From Bryobacterales bacterium (GTDB taxonomy: Bacteria > Acidobacteriota > Terriglobia > Bryobacterales > Bryobacteraceae): 33,404 bases of DNA. Below are positions 22,248-30,571 of the stretch, one piece after another. The notes below the pieces were generated by a model. That model was not told the origin of the DNA, ran no database searches, and saw nothing but the letters and a program-made list of their open reading frames with translations. The DNA is taken from contig PLOR01000074.1 of NCBI GenBank assembly GCA_003142185.1, positions 1 through 33,404 on the forward strand. The letters run 5' to 3'. How positions within the stretch are numbered: position 1 is the first letter of the stretch; each line of letters begins with the position of its first letter. A program made the translations under genes and the position numbers.

Positions 22248-23682
22248 TTTTCGAAAGCGGCAGAGTCAGACGGAAGGCCACGCCGTCCCCTGCGGTATCC
22301 ACCAACGCCAAGTCGCCTCCATGGGCCAACGCGATCTTGCGCGCGATGTACAGCCCGAGGCCGGAACCCGCGGCGGTTCGCTTGGCATAGTTACCCCGGT
22401 AAAACCGGTCGAAGACGCGGCTCTGCTCGTTCGGCGGAATGGGGTCGCCGTCATTCCAGACATTGATCGCGGCGGCGTTCTCGCCGGCCGAGAGCTCGAC
22501 CAGGACTCGCGCATCCGGCCGCGAATACTTACACGCGTTTTCCAGGAGTTGGCTGATTGCCAGGCTCATCAATTCGGGATCCACCCGCACGTCGCCCGCC
22601 TCGCCATTTTTGTGGAATGAGATCCGGCGGTCGGGCCAGAGCTTCGCATACCGGCGCGCGGATTGCTGGGCGAGTTCGGCCGCGTCGGCCGGTTCCAGAC
22701 GCGGTTTGACTTCTTCCCGGTCCAGCCGCGCCAGCCGCAGCAGTCGTGAGGTCAGATCACCCAGGCGCGAGGCCTCGGTTTCGATCATCCCGGTCAGTTC
22801 CTCCTGGCCCGTAGACATCGGTCCAGTGGCGCGAAGGCCGCCCGCCGCGGTCACGATGGTGGCCAGCGGAGTCTTGAACTCGTGGGCCAGCGCATCGAGG
22901 ATCGCGGAACGCAGTGTCTCGGCTCGCGCGTTGGCCGCTGCGGTCGCGGCCGAGCGAAAGATGCGTGACCTTTCCAACGCGGACGCCGCCAGGCCAGCCA
23001 TCGCAGGCGCCAACAACTCCGGGTTGCGCAATCCCTCGAAGCCAATCGCGCCCAGAATCGTGTCCCGCTCTCGCAGGCAGTACACCACAATCCCGAGTTC
23101 CGGGTACGCCGCGTTGCGGCCCGAGATGTATCCATTGCGGGTCTTCGAGGCCAGATCGCCGCGGGACGATCCGACCTCGTGCAGTTCCATCGCCGCCTGG
23201 TCGAAGAGGCAGACCGCATCCAGTTCGAAGCACGTCCAGAAGGGCCGCAGCAGCGCCGGTCCCAGCGTGGTGGATGGCGCTTGGGCAAACAACTCCGACC
23301 CGGCCCGGTTGAGCCTTGCCATGTTTTCCCGCTGCAGTTTCGATTCGCGCGCTTCCGAACGGCTGCGGGACTGAACTCTGGTCACTACCAGCGAGACGAT
23401 CAGCAGGCAGACCAAAGTGACCGCATCCAGGCCATGAGACACCGTGAAGGTGAAGAGCGGGTCGATGAAGAACCAGTCCAGGCTCGCAGTCGCGAGCACG
23501 CAGACGATGGCGGCCTCCCAGAATCCGCAATCCAGGGATTGCAGAACAACTGCGATGAGGAATAGCAGAGCCGTGGACGCCGAGTTGAGGTGGATTCGAA
23601 AACAGACCAACGTTACGGCGGCGATCAATGCAGCGCCGCGCACCAGGACCAGGGCACGGCGCAATGCATGGCTGGGCGACAT
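22225..23682 (-). CDS. KdpD-like sensor histidine kinase 3 (DUF4118-HisKA-HATPase)
   Basis: A 485-residue kinase from the ATG opening MSPSHALRR; the frame is open to 23817 but the extra 45 residues are unlike any kinase front. Four helices (LVRGAALIAAVTLVCF, TALLFLIAVVLQSLDC, AAIVCVLATASLDWFF, AVTLVCLLIVSLVVTRV) form DUF4118. A GAF-like region, H-box with His267 (LDALAHEFKTPLATI), N-box (SQLLENACKYSRPD) and G2 box (GSGLGLYIARKIALAH) follow. The G1 box is VWNDGDPIPPNE, with Asn replacing Asp and Pro replacing the second Gly. No KdpE-like box lies in the 157 bases upstream; a TACAAT hexamer (about 23713-23708) could serve as -10. The decayed recombinase region begins just beyond, so the original promoter may be lost. 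Confidence 0.85.
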   Translation of the reverse strand: MSPSHALRRALVLVRGAALIAAVTLVCFRIHLNSASTALLFLIAVVLQSLDCGFWEAAIVCVLATASLDWFFIDPLFTFTVSHGLDAVTLVCLLIVSLVVTRVQSRSRSEARESKLQRENMARLNRAGSELFAQAPSTTLGPALLRPFWTCFELDAVCLFDQAAMELHEVGSSRGDLASKTRNGYISGRNAAYPELGIVVYCLRERDTILGAIGFEGLRNPELLAPAMAGLAASALERSRIFRSAATAAANARAETLRSAILDALAHEFKTPLATIVTAAGGLRATGPMSTGQEELTGMIETEASRLGDLTSRLLRLARLDREEVKPRLEPADAAELAQQSARRYAKLWPDRRISFHKNGEAGDVRVDPELMSLAISQLLENACKYSRPDARVLVELSAGENAAAINVWNDGDPIPPNEQSRVFDRFYRGNYAKRTAAGSGLGLYIARKIALAHGGDLALVDTAGDGVAFRLTLPLSKSEASFAE

Positions 23683-23838
23683 TCGATACCGGTTTGGCTT
23701 CAGCTCTATTGTACTTCCGCCGGCGAAACCTGTTCGCGGGTGGTGTCGGATGCAAACTCTCGTCGCGGCCAAACGATTCGACGTTGGTGACGACGACTCA
23801 GCGACTACGCGCCGCATATCGACCAGTGCCCAGGTTCA

Positions 23839-23986
23839 CTAGTCCGTTCTCGGCTCTCCCCGCGTAATCAGCCGGAGCGGTTGGCTTGGGTCGAACTGGA
23901 AGTCGTCTGGCGGTCGGCCACTCTCTGCGCAACTCCGGAGAGCGCGCAGTCGGGCCATTTCGCGCAAACTCCGGGCTGTCTGGGCG
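23839..23986 (-). other. Short frame after the recombinase remnant
   Basis: A minus-strand frame reads IDAQTARSLREMARLRALRSCAESGRPPDDFQFDPSQPLRL up to a stop at 23839, in a different frame from the recombinase-domain part. It could be a scrap of the recombinase tail after a deletion, or of another gene. I could not match it to a known domain. It marks the left edge of the mobile region, 157 bases before kinase 3. Confidence 0.3.
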
Positions 23987-24750
23987 TCAATAGACGATGT
24001 TGGCGAGCAGGTTATAAATATGGCACCGGCACAGCGGGCTGCCGCCGTAGGGCTTGCCGTCCCGAGTCGTCCATTGCTTGTTCCGCCAGCCCAGGCGGTC
24101 AAGCCGCCGAACGATATCCAGAACCGGCGTGCCTTCCAGGTAGAACTGGAACACCTCGCGGACACGCTCGGCCTCTTCGGCATTGACGATCGACCGACCA
24201 CCACGCGGGTCGAGGTCGTACCCCAGAATCAAGTGGCCCCGGTCCACTTTCCCTTCTTGCGAGCGGCCACCTGCTTGTCGCGCGTGCGCTCCGAGATGAT
24301 CTCCCGCTCGAACTGGGCGAACGAAAGCAGGACATTTAACATCAGCCTGCCCAGTGATGTGGCCGTGTTGAACTGCTGCGTCACCGACACAAAGCTGACG
24401 CCCTGCTTGTCAAACACGTCCATGATCTTCCCGAAGTCGCGGATGGACCGGCTTAGGCGATCTACCTTTTATGCGACAACGCAGTCCACGTCGCCGGCCT
24501 GGATATCAGCCAGCAGCCGCTTCAACGCGGGCCGTTCCATGTTGGCGCCGGTGTAGCCGCCGTCGTCGTATTGCGCGGGCAGCAGGCTCCAGCCCTCGCC
24601 CATCTGGCTGCGGATGTATGCCTCGCCGGCTTCGCGCTGCGCGTCCAGGGAATTGAACTCCTGGTCCAGCCCCTCCTCGGTGGACTTGCGCGTGTAAATC
24701 GCACAGCGGACTGGCGTCGGGATCAGTGCGAGGTTACTTCGCGCTGCCAT
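23987..24750 (-). pseudogene. Large serine recombinase, broken by a stop and a frameshift, 3' part missing
   Basis: From the ATG opening [10 protein letters not shown] (GGGAGG five bases upstream) the product has a resolvase domain with nucleophile Ser23 ([10 protein letters not shown]). At 24469-24471 a TAA replaces the Tyr codon expected in VV[10 protein letters not shown]; the frame continues in phase ([19 protein letters not shown] to ISERTRDK). Near 24237-24240 one base is missing from a G run. The next frame carries the recombinase domain ([35 protein letters not shown] to LLANIVY) and stops at 23987. About half of the usual length, including the coiled-coil and zinc-ribbon end, is absent. 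It overlaps the end of the DUF2924 gene by 17 bases, as is usual for this pair. Confidence 0.9.
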
Positions 24751-25270
24751 GTTTCCTCCCCGGTCTGCCGCCGAGCCCAAAGAACGCGAACCCGTTCCAG
24801 GGCGTGCCCGTCGCTGCGCGCACCGCCGAGCTCAAGGAACGGTGGAGCTCGCCGTCGTACTCGAAGCCATCCTCCCGGACGCGCACCACGACGTCCTTTC
24901 CCCGGTAGCGTCGCACGAGCATCGAGCCGGGCATCGGGAGCCGCGGGTCGTCGGCCGGGGCGCGTGTCTCAATCGTCCGGCTCTCGTCGAGTTCCGCCTT
25001 CAAAAAGTTCTTCGGGGCCCGGATGCGGAGATCGGCGGCGTCGGCAAGCTCCAGCGCCCGCCGGTGCGCCCGCTCGGAGAGGCCGCCCAGAGCGTTCGCC
25101 TGGATGCGCCAGGCGATCCTCCGGAAGAGGAACTGCTTATGATTCGATCGGCTGCGGTCGCCGAGGCGCCGGGGTGCCCGATGCCGTTCCTTACATGCTC
25201 CTGGGCATGCCGAGCCCGGACCTCCTTCTCCGATGGGATGCAGGCAGGTGGGCCGACGCGCTCGATCCAC
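24734..25270 (-). pseudogene. DUF2924 protein gene, 5' end replaced
   Basis: Residues from about 40 onward match DUF2924, a family usually encoded just upstream of a large serine recombinase: KQFLFRRIAWRIQANALGGLSERAHRRALELADAADLRIRAP, then [49 protein letters not shown]. The normal front of the family (about 40 residues, ending near the SN-Q-FLFRRIAW motif) is missing. The frame instead enters the 70-base repeat at 25153, and the encoded front (MDRARRPTCLHPIGEGG...) is not protein-like. Truncation falls exactly at the repeat edge. The function of the family is unknown; it is probably an accessory factor of the recombinase. Confidence 0.8.
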
Positions 25271-25518
25271 GACACCTCAGCGATGTACCATCGCTCCATC
25301 AGGGTGATCTGCGTGGTTCCCGACTTGGCTCAATTCAGGCCACAGTAAAGGTTTCGGGTCAGGTCAGTTTCCTTGAGATCAGGAGGTCTGCATTTATTAC
25401 AATCAGCCGCTGCTGACCGAGATTACCGCGTGCGGCAATCTGCCTGATTACCACCTCGCACGAGGAACGCCACGTCTGCGTCCGTTGTGCATCGAGAATG
25501 GCTCAGGAAAGAAGAGCA
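25223..25518. other. Copy-2-specific 296-base insert or retained segment
   Basis: Absent from copy 1. A minus frame (ITLMERWYIAEVSWIERVGPPACIPSEKEVRARHAQEHV) from about 25320 runs into the 70-base repeat and looks protein-like, but I recognise no family. The right half (25340-25518) shows no gene. Confidence 0.4.
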
Positions 25519-25595
25519 GAATCGCTTCGAGCCGACCAACTGCCAAATGCGGAGCTTCGTCAGCGCCGCTCACCCCAAGCGTTGAGAATCAAGGG

Positions 25596-25802
25596 CTACC
25601 AGCAAGGCCATTGTCTTTGCCACCCGATGGCAGAATTGTTCGGCGAGAGTAGGATCTCGGAATCTGGGGGCAATCTGATTTCCATGTCATACCCGGAATT
25701 ACCGGACGAGATCAGGAGTTCTGAAATGGTTGCGACACTGGCCAGCCCGAGAAATGGCAACAATCCCCGGCGCGTGCGGTTGATGACGGCGATATTTGGC
25801 AC
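25596..25802 (-). CDS. Small exported or membrane-anchored protein, copy 2 (full form)
   Basis: A 68-residue protein started at GTG with GGGAG eight bases upstream, two bases after the stop of the preceding gene, so translation is probably coupled. It has a basic front (PNIAVINRTRRG), a hydrophobic segment (LLPFLGLASVATISELLISSG) and a polar tail (NSGYDMEIRLPPDSEILLSPNNSAIGWQRQWPCW). No family recognised. The pair with the upstream gene is conserved in copy 1 only as remains. The role is unknown. Confidence 0.5.
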   Translation of the reverse strand: MPNIAVINRTRRGLLPFLGLASVATISELLISSGNSGYDMEIRLPPDSEILLSPNNSAIGWQRQWPCW

Positions 25803-25804
25803 GT

Positions 25805-26221
25805 TCAGTCTCCCGGCTTCACCGCCGGGCGTTGAGTCCTTATAATCTCGCCAACGAGAAACATGTCCGTGAGCAGCGCGCGCAGATGGATGGACGCGTT
25901 CAGATTGTCGATCAACTGAGAACCGATGATCGGCTGGGCTAGTACCAGTTCAATGGCCGCGAGCGAGTCGCGAGCGTCGCGGTCCAGGACATCGAGGAAC
26001 GCGTGGTACTTCCCGGCGGGCTCCATCCCTTCCTCTTTCACCGCCGTGCGAAAGCTCACGGCCAACCCGGTCAACGCATTGACGGCGCGATTCAGGAATT
26101 CGCGCACTTGTCCACCCGCGCGGCTGCCTTCGTCGCTGGGGAGTCCCTGCGCGGCATAGGCAAGCATGAACTCGTAGCACTCCTCGATGGTTTCACCACG
26201 CTTCAAGATGTTGACGAACAT
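25805..26221 (-). CDS. Helical protein of unknown function
   Basis: A 138-residue, mostly helical soluble protein (MFVNILKRGETIEECYEFMLAYAAQGL; EFLNRAVNALTGLAVSFRTAVKEEGMEPAGKYHAFLDVLDRDARDSLAAIELVLAQPIIGSQLIDNLNASIHLRALLTDMFLVGEII). The pattern of heptads suggests a four-helix bundle. No motif or family was recognised. The frame is intact and followed at once by the small anchored protein, so the two form a gene pair. A GC-rich hairpin (CCCGGC/GCCGGG, about 25812-25828) near the end of the frame lies just before the ribosome site of the second gene. The pair is mobile-region cargo or chromosomal DNA captured by it. Confidence 0.6.
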   Translation of the reverse strand: MFVNILKRGETIEECYEFMLAYAAQGLPSDEGSRAGGQVREFLNRAVNALTGLAVSFRTAVKEEGMEPAGKYHAFLDVLDRDARDSLAAIELVLAQPIIGSQLIDNLNASIHLRALLTDMFLVGEIIRTQRPAVKPGD

Positions 26222-26483
26222 ATCTTAAGCCTGAGTATTCCTTCCGTCGGATTTCGATGATGGCGTTGAGGCTTCGACGGGCCATCGTTCCTGGTCGTAG
26301 TGTTGCAGATAAGACTCGCGCTTCATCGATCCGAAGATCATAGATTTCGTAATCTCCAGTTTTTCCGGCCGACTAGAGAGTTTAAGTTCGCATTATCCAT
26401 TATGTCGATAGACTATACAGTATTCGCCGCGAGACGGCAAGAGTCGGCTGTCGGACAGAGTCGGCTGTCGGACAGGGGTGGGG
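26222..26483. other. Gene-free junction between mobile region and truncated GH3 gene
   Basis: No supportable gene. It is lower in GC than its neighbours around 26340-26430 and holds the 17-base tandem repeat at 26441-26474, right at the break of the GH3 gene. Confidence 0.4.
26441..26474. repeat. 17-base tandem repeat at the GH3 break
   Basis: GAGTCGGCTGTCGGACA occurs twice in direct succession (26441-26457 and 26458-26474), followed by GGGGTGG. It lies 10 bases from the stop of the truncated GH3 gene. It could be a doubled terminal repeat of a lost insertion sequence. Confidence 0.7.
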
Positions 26484-27059
26484 CTATGGACGACCACCGA
26501 GTGCACCGGCGCCCTCGACGATGCGCCCCCAACGGGCATCGCGCGCGATGTCGACCATGGGACCGAACGTCCAGTTAATGCCGGAGACGGACGCTTCATG
26601 GGCCGCCATCGCCTGGGCGCTCTCCACCATCGCCGGGTCCCAACTGGACGCCATCGCGAGCGGCACGGGGAAAACGTTCTTATAGCCGTGGATCACATCG
26701 TAGCCGAACAGCAGCGGGATCTCGAGACGGCTCTCCTTCACCGCGGTTTCCTGCACCTTCCGAATTCGCGCGGAATCGATCGTCCACAGCACCGTTCCGG
26801 CGCGGCCCTGACGAATGAGGTCCTCCGGCTGCGGGCCGTTCGGCCCGACGGGGTCAGGACCGACCTGCGTGATCTGCCCGATCTTCTCATCGAGAGTCAT
26901 CTGCCGGAGCAGCGATTCCACTCTCTCGGTGACCTGAGCGTCGCTCTGCGACGATGCGGATGGCGGTTGGGCCAACGACGCAGCAAGGTTCGCGAGCGGC
27001 ATGAAAAGCATTGCCAGCATCGCGGCGCTCGCCAGCGGGCGCGGTCCGGTGCAGCTCAC
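26484..27059 (-). pseudogene. GH3 beta-glucosidase, N-terminal third only
   Basis: A 191-residue fragment of a periplasmic family 3 glycoside hydrolase (BglX type). It has a signal peptide (ASAAMLAMLFMPLANLAASLAQ), VESLLRQMTLDEKIGQITQV, LFGYDVIHGYKNVFPVPLAMASSWDP and GINWTFGPMVDIARDARWGRIVEGAG. Family homology stops at this last motif and six unrelated residues (ALGGRP) lead to a stop. The catalytic nucleophile Asp and the whole second domain lie beyond the break and are not in the window. The GTG start is five bases after the stop of the TonB receptor gene, so the two formed an operon for import and cleavage of an oligosaccharide. The fragment cannot be an active hydrolase. Confidence 0.85.
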
Positions 27060-27064
27060 CTATG

Positions 27065-30000
27065 TCAGAACATCGCCTTCAGCGAGAACTGGATCTGTCG
27101 CGAGTTGGTGGCGGTGCGGCTGAGAATGCCGAAGCCCGATCCCGTCAGGATGTTCGACGGCAGCCCGAAGTTGACGATGTTGAACAGGTTGAACAGTTCA
27201 GCCCGAAATTGCAGGTTCACGGATTTCCGGGACGGGCCGACCTCCCAAGCCGTGTCTTTGATCAGCGCGAAATCGAAGTTGCGCAGAGCCGGCCCGCGGA
27301 ACGTATTCCGCCCTAGCGTGCCGAACACGCCGCTGTTAGGCCCGGTACCTCCCGGCGCGTTCACCGGAATCGAAAAGTACGAAGCGTTGGCCGCGCCTAG
27401 GCCGAAGTAGTCTTCGCGAACCGTGCGGCCTGTGGACAGCACCGGCGTGCCGATCTGATCCGGCCGATCCGTCCCCATCGAACCCACTCCGGTCTGCTGC
27501 ACTCCCGAGTACACCGTGAACGGCAATCCGCTGGTCAGGGTCGATATGCTCAGCAACTGCCAACCACCCGTCAATTTCCGGCCGAGCAGTCTGAGCCCCG
27601 GCGCGCGCTCCGCATGCAGATCCTGCACGACCGTAGCGGTGAAGGCAAGCTTCACATCGAAGCTGGACGGTCCCTTATCCGCGCTGGTATCGAACGGATT
27701 CTGCGGCCATGCCGGCGACGACGCGCCGGACGTGCTCCCCACGCCGGGCCCGATCGTGCTGCTGGTGTCGTCGATCGATTTGGACCACGTAAAGTTCAAC
27801 TGAATCTGCGGGCCGCCGTTCGCAATCGACCCCTGCGCCGAAGTCTGCAGCGCATGATAGGTGGAGTGCGAACGGTTGGTCACGAGCATGTCGGTGCCGA
27901 ATCCGCCCGTAATCTGCCCCGCAGCGTTGAACTGCGTGTAACGCGCGAATGCCGGCGTCGCTCCGGGGAAGGCGTTCGGGAAATCGATGGCGGGCAGGTC
28001 CTCTCCCGCCGTGCCGACGTACCCCGCGCTGAGGCCGACCCCGTGCACCGCGCGCTCCACGCTCAGCGTCCACGTCCCCAGATACGCATTTCGGAAGTTC
28101 TCGGCGATCGCCGACGCGTTCAGCGGGCTGATCAGGTGGCTCGGCGAGAGCAGTGCCAGCGCCTGGTCGAAGCGGTTCACGTCCCAGACTGTGTTATCCG
28201 GCACGGCCTTCGAATTGCCAGACGCCAGGATGTTGACTCCCTGGGGCGTAAACACACCGGGAAGATCCGCGGGCGTGATCGCCGTTCCAATCGGCAGCGG
28301 CGCGCCCGGAGCCGCCGTGATGCGCGGGTAGTCGACATAAGGCGCCGCGCCGGTGAGCAGATTGTCCTGCCAGATATTGGGCGGAATCGTCGTCAGCGCA
28401 CCACCCGCCCGGACCCAGAGACCCTTCGATGCCTGCCAACTCATCCGAACGCGCGGTCCCCAGTTGTTCCCGAGCCAGTGATACGGCGGCTCCGGATTAA
28501 TCAGGTAAAACTGCTCCGGCCCTAACGGTCCGTTGACGAACCCCATGCCCGCGGTCCGCCGGGCACGCTCCGTAATCGGCGAGTACAGCTCGAACCGCAA
28601 GCCGTAATCCACAAGCAGCCGCGGCGAAATCCTCCAACTGTCTTCCGCATAGAGATTCAGGTTGTAGCGCGAAATCGCCGCCACGCCGATCTGGTTGCCC
28701 TGCGGGAACTGCGGCGGTGCCACTGCCACCGTATATGAGAACGCGCTCCCCGAGAGGAACCCGCTCAGCGTGTCGGGCAACTGCTGTCCGGCGCTGATGT
28801 CGTGGTCTCCGCTCGCCGACCGGATCGCGCTCGTCGCAAACGCCGCCCCACCGCCGAACACATATTGCCCGTTGGGACTTTGCCCGAAATACGTCGTGTC
28901 GCGGTTCGCCCGGAACTCCCCGCCGAACTTGAACGCGTGCCGCCCCCGCGTCCACGCAAAGCTCTGCCGCCCCACGAACAGGTTGCCGAGCGACGCGGTA
29001 ACCGATCCGCCGGTTGCGTCGAACGGCTCATAGAGCCCGTCGCCGAACACCACCGAGGGATCGGTGTGGTCCGGAGTCGGGAAGTTCGGCGTCGTCCGCG
29101 TCACGCTCAGCGACGACTCCCAGGTGAACTTGGGAGACGACGTGTGCGACCACGTCACCACCCCGTTGCGCTGGTGATCGACATACCGCACTCCGAACGC
29201 CGGATCGATGGCCGTCTGGTCCGGATTGGTCGTGGGCCCACGCAGGTCGTTGAAGGTGAACCGCTCAAACAGCTTGTCCTTTCCCGACAGTTCGTGATCC
29301 AGCCGGACCGAGAACTGGTCCGCGCTCGTTCCCACCGGCGACGACGTCGCGTACGTCCGCGCCCCGAACGCGCCCGTCGGATCATTCGGCAAGGGATACC
29401 GGTTTAGAATGCCGGCCACGATCGGGTTAATGGGCACATACAGCGTGTCCCCCGGAAACGCCGTGGTGTCGATTCCCTTGCGCTCGGCTGCTGTCGGCAC
29501 CGGCATCACCTGCGTTGTGCCCAACACCTGCCGGAACCCTTGATACTCCACGAAAAATGTCGTCTTGTGGCGCCCGCGCGGTCCGCCGAGCGCCAGCGGC
29601 CCTCCCAGTGTAAACCCGAACTCGTTCCGCCGGAACGGCGGGATGCGCTCCGGGTTTTCCGGCGTCGAGCGGTCGAAGAAGTTCCGCGCGTCCAAGCTTG
29701 AATTGCGCAAGAACTCGAACACCGACCCGTGCAATTCATTCGTGCCCGAGCGCGTGCTGATGTCCGTGAACCCTGCCGCTCCGCGCCCGATCTCTGCCGG
29801 CATCCAGCCTGACGACGACTGGATCTCCTTGACCGCATCCACATTGAAGTTGGAAAACGTCGCGCCGCCCATTTCCGGATCGCTCGAATCGGCGCCGTCC
29901 ATGGCGAAGACGGCCTCCACGCCGCGCTGCCCGTTCACCGCGAACTGCTGGGTGAAGTTCGTGGTCCCGTTCGTATCCGTCATGGTGCCGGCTGCGAGCA

Positions 30001-30442
30001 GAAGCAATTGGCTGAAGTCCCGCTTGTTGAGCGGAATCGATGTCACCGACTTGCCGCTGAGGTTTTCGCCGCCGCTCGCCTGCGTCTGGCTTTCTTGGTC
30101 AATCGCAATTGACCCGTCGGCCTGCAGCGTGACTCTCGATCGGCCCTCAATCGGAATAGCGACCGAAGCCGCCATCCGGAACAGCCGCCCTTCGAAGCTC
30201 ACCGTCAGCTGGTACGAACCCCGCGCCGGCGCGCCGAAGTGAAAGCTCCCGCTCTCCGTCGCCACCGCCGAATATCGGTTGCCGTCCCGCTGTAACAGCA
30301 GCTCGGCTTTCGCTGCGACCCCACCCGCAGCGTCGTGCACCGACCCGTTCCAGTCCGGAGAAGTCTGAACCTGTCCTGCGGCCGCCCCACACGCCAGAAT
30401 CCCGGCGATCCCAACCAGGGTGGAGAGCTTCACATTCCGCAT
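27065..30442 (-). CDS. Oar-like TonB-dependent outer-membrane receptor
   Basis: A 1125-residue protein from the ATG opening MRNVKLSTLVG; the frame runs upstream to 30604 without a better start. A signal peptide (LVGIAGILACGAAAGQ) is followed by a carboxypeptidase-regulatory-like sandwich (about residues 30-110, GSVHDAAGGVAAKAELLLQRDGNRYSAVATESGSFHFGAPARGSYQLTVS). A plug domain follows (NKRDFSQLLLLAAGTMTDTNGTTNFTQQFAVNGQRGVEAVFAMDGADSSDP), then a very long barrel ending in IQFSLKAMF with the terminal Phe. This is the acidobacterial expansion of TonB receptors, many of them tied to glycan uptake. The downstream GH3 gene suggests a beta-glucoside substrate; that gene is now broken. Confidence 0.88.
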   Translation of the reverse strand: MRNVKLSTLVGIAGILACGAAAGQVQTSPDWNGSVHDAAGGVAAKAELLLQRDGNRYSAVATESGSFHFGAPARGSYQLTVSFEGRLFRMAASVAIPIEGRSRVTLQADGSIAIDQESQTQASGGENLSGKSVTSIPLNKRDFSQLLLLAAGTMTDTNGTTNFTQQFAVNGQRGVEAVFAMDGADSSDPEMGGATFSNFNVDAVKEIQSSSGWMPAEIGRGAAGFTDISTRSGTNELHGSVFEFLRNSSLDARNFFDRSTPENPERIPPFRRNEFGFTLGGPLALGGPRGRHKTTFFVEYQGFRQVLGTTQVMPVPTAAERKGIDTTAFPGDTLYVPINPIVAGILNRYPLPNDPTGAFGARTYATSSPVGTSADQFSVRLDHELSGKDKLFERFTFNDLRGPTTNPDQTAIDPAFGVRYVDHQRNGVVTWSHTSSPKFTWESSLSVTRTTPNFPTPDHTDPSVVFGDGLYEPFDATGGSVTASLGNLFVGRQSFAWTRGRHAFKFGGEFRANRDTTYFGQSPNGQYVFGGGAAFATSAIRSASGDHDISAGQQLPDTLSGFLSGSAFSYTVAVAPPQFPQGNQIGVAAISRYNLNLYAEDSWRISPRLLVDYGLRFELYSPITERARRTAGMGFVNGPLGPEQFYLINPEPPYHWLGNNWGPRVRMSWQASKGLWVRAGGALTTIPPNIWQDNLLTGAAPYVDYPRITAAPGAPLPIGTAITPADLPGVFTPQGVNILASGNSKAVPDNTVWDVNRFDQALALLSPSHLISPLNASAIAENFRNAYLGTWTLSVERAVHGVGLSAGYVGTAGEDLPAIDFPNAFPGATPAFARYTQFNAAGQITGGFGTDMLVTNRSHSTYHALQTSAQGSIANGGPQIQLNFTWSKSIDDTSSTIGPGVGSTSGASSPAWPQNPFDTSADKGPSSFDVKLAFTATVVQDLHAERAPGLRLLGRKLTGGWQLLSISTLTSGLPFTVYSGVQQTGVGSMGTDRPDQIGTPVLSTGRTVREDYFGLGAANASYFSIPVNAPGGTGPNSGVFGTLGRNTFRGPALRNFDFALIKDTAWEVGPSRKSVNLQFRAELFNLFNIVNFGLPSNILTGSGFGILSRTATNSRQIQFSLKAMF

Positions 30443-30571
30443 ACCTGAGAATAACTCTACGCGTTCGTGCGCGCTCTTAAAAGGAGGATCGCGTATCGAC
30501 CAGCCCTCCGCTGCCGCAATACCCGGCGAATCGCAACGAATCTGGTCCACTTTCGGAGGGGGGTAAGGGGG

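Larger units (their letters stand above)
25153..25878. repeat. Duplicated segment, copy 2 (pairs with 2602-3031)
   Basis: Two blocks, 25153-25222 and 25519-25878, match copy 1, the first without a difference seen and the second with about seven in 360. The 296 bases between the blocks (25223-25518) occur only here. The left edge coincides with the truncation of the DUF2924 gene. The right edge is inside an intact gene that continues to 26221, so the duplication took only part of it. Confidence 0.93.

Noticed and set aside
23683-23840. A sixth KdpE-like box upstream of kinase 3
   Set aside because: The 157 bases were read on both strands. No CTTTTTCAC-like core is present, only a TACAAT hexamer, so kinase 3 is not counted in the regulon.
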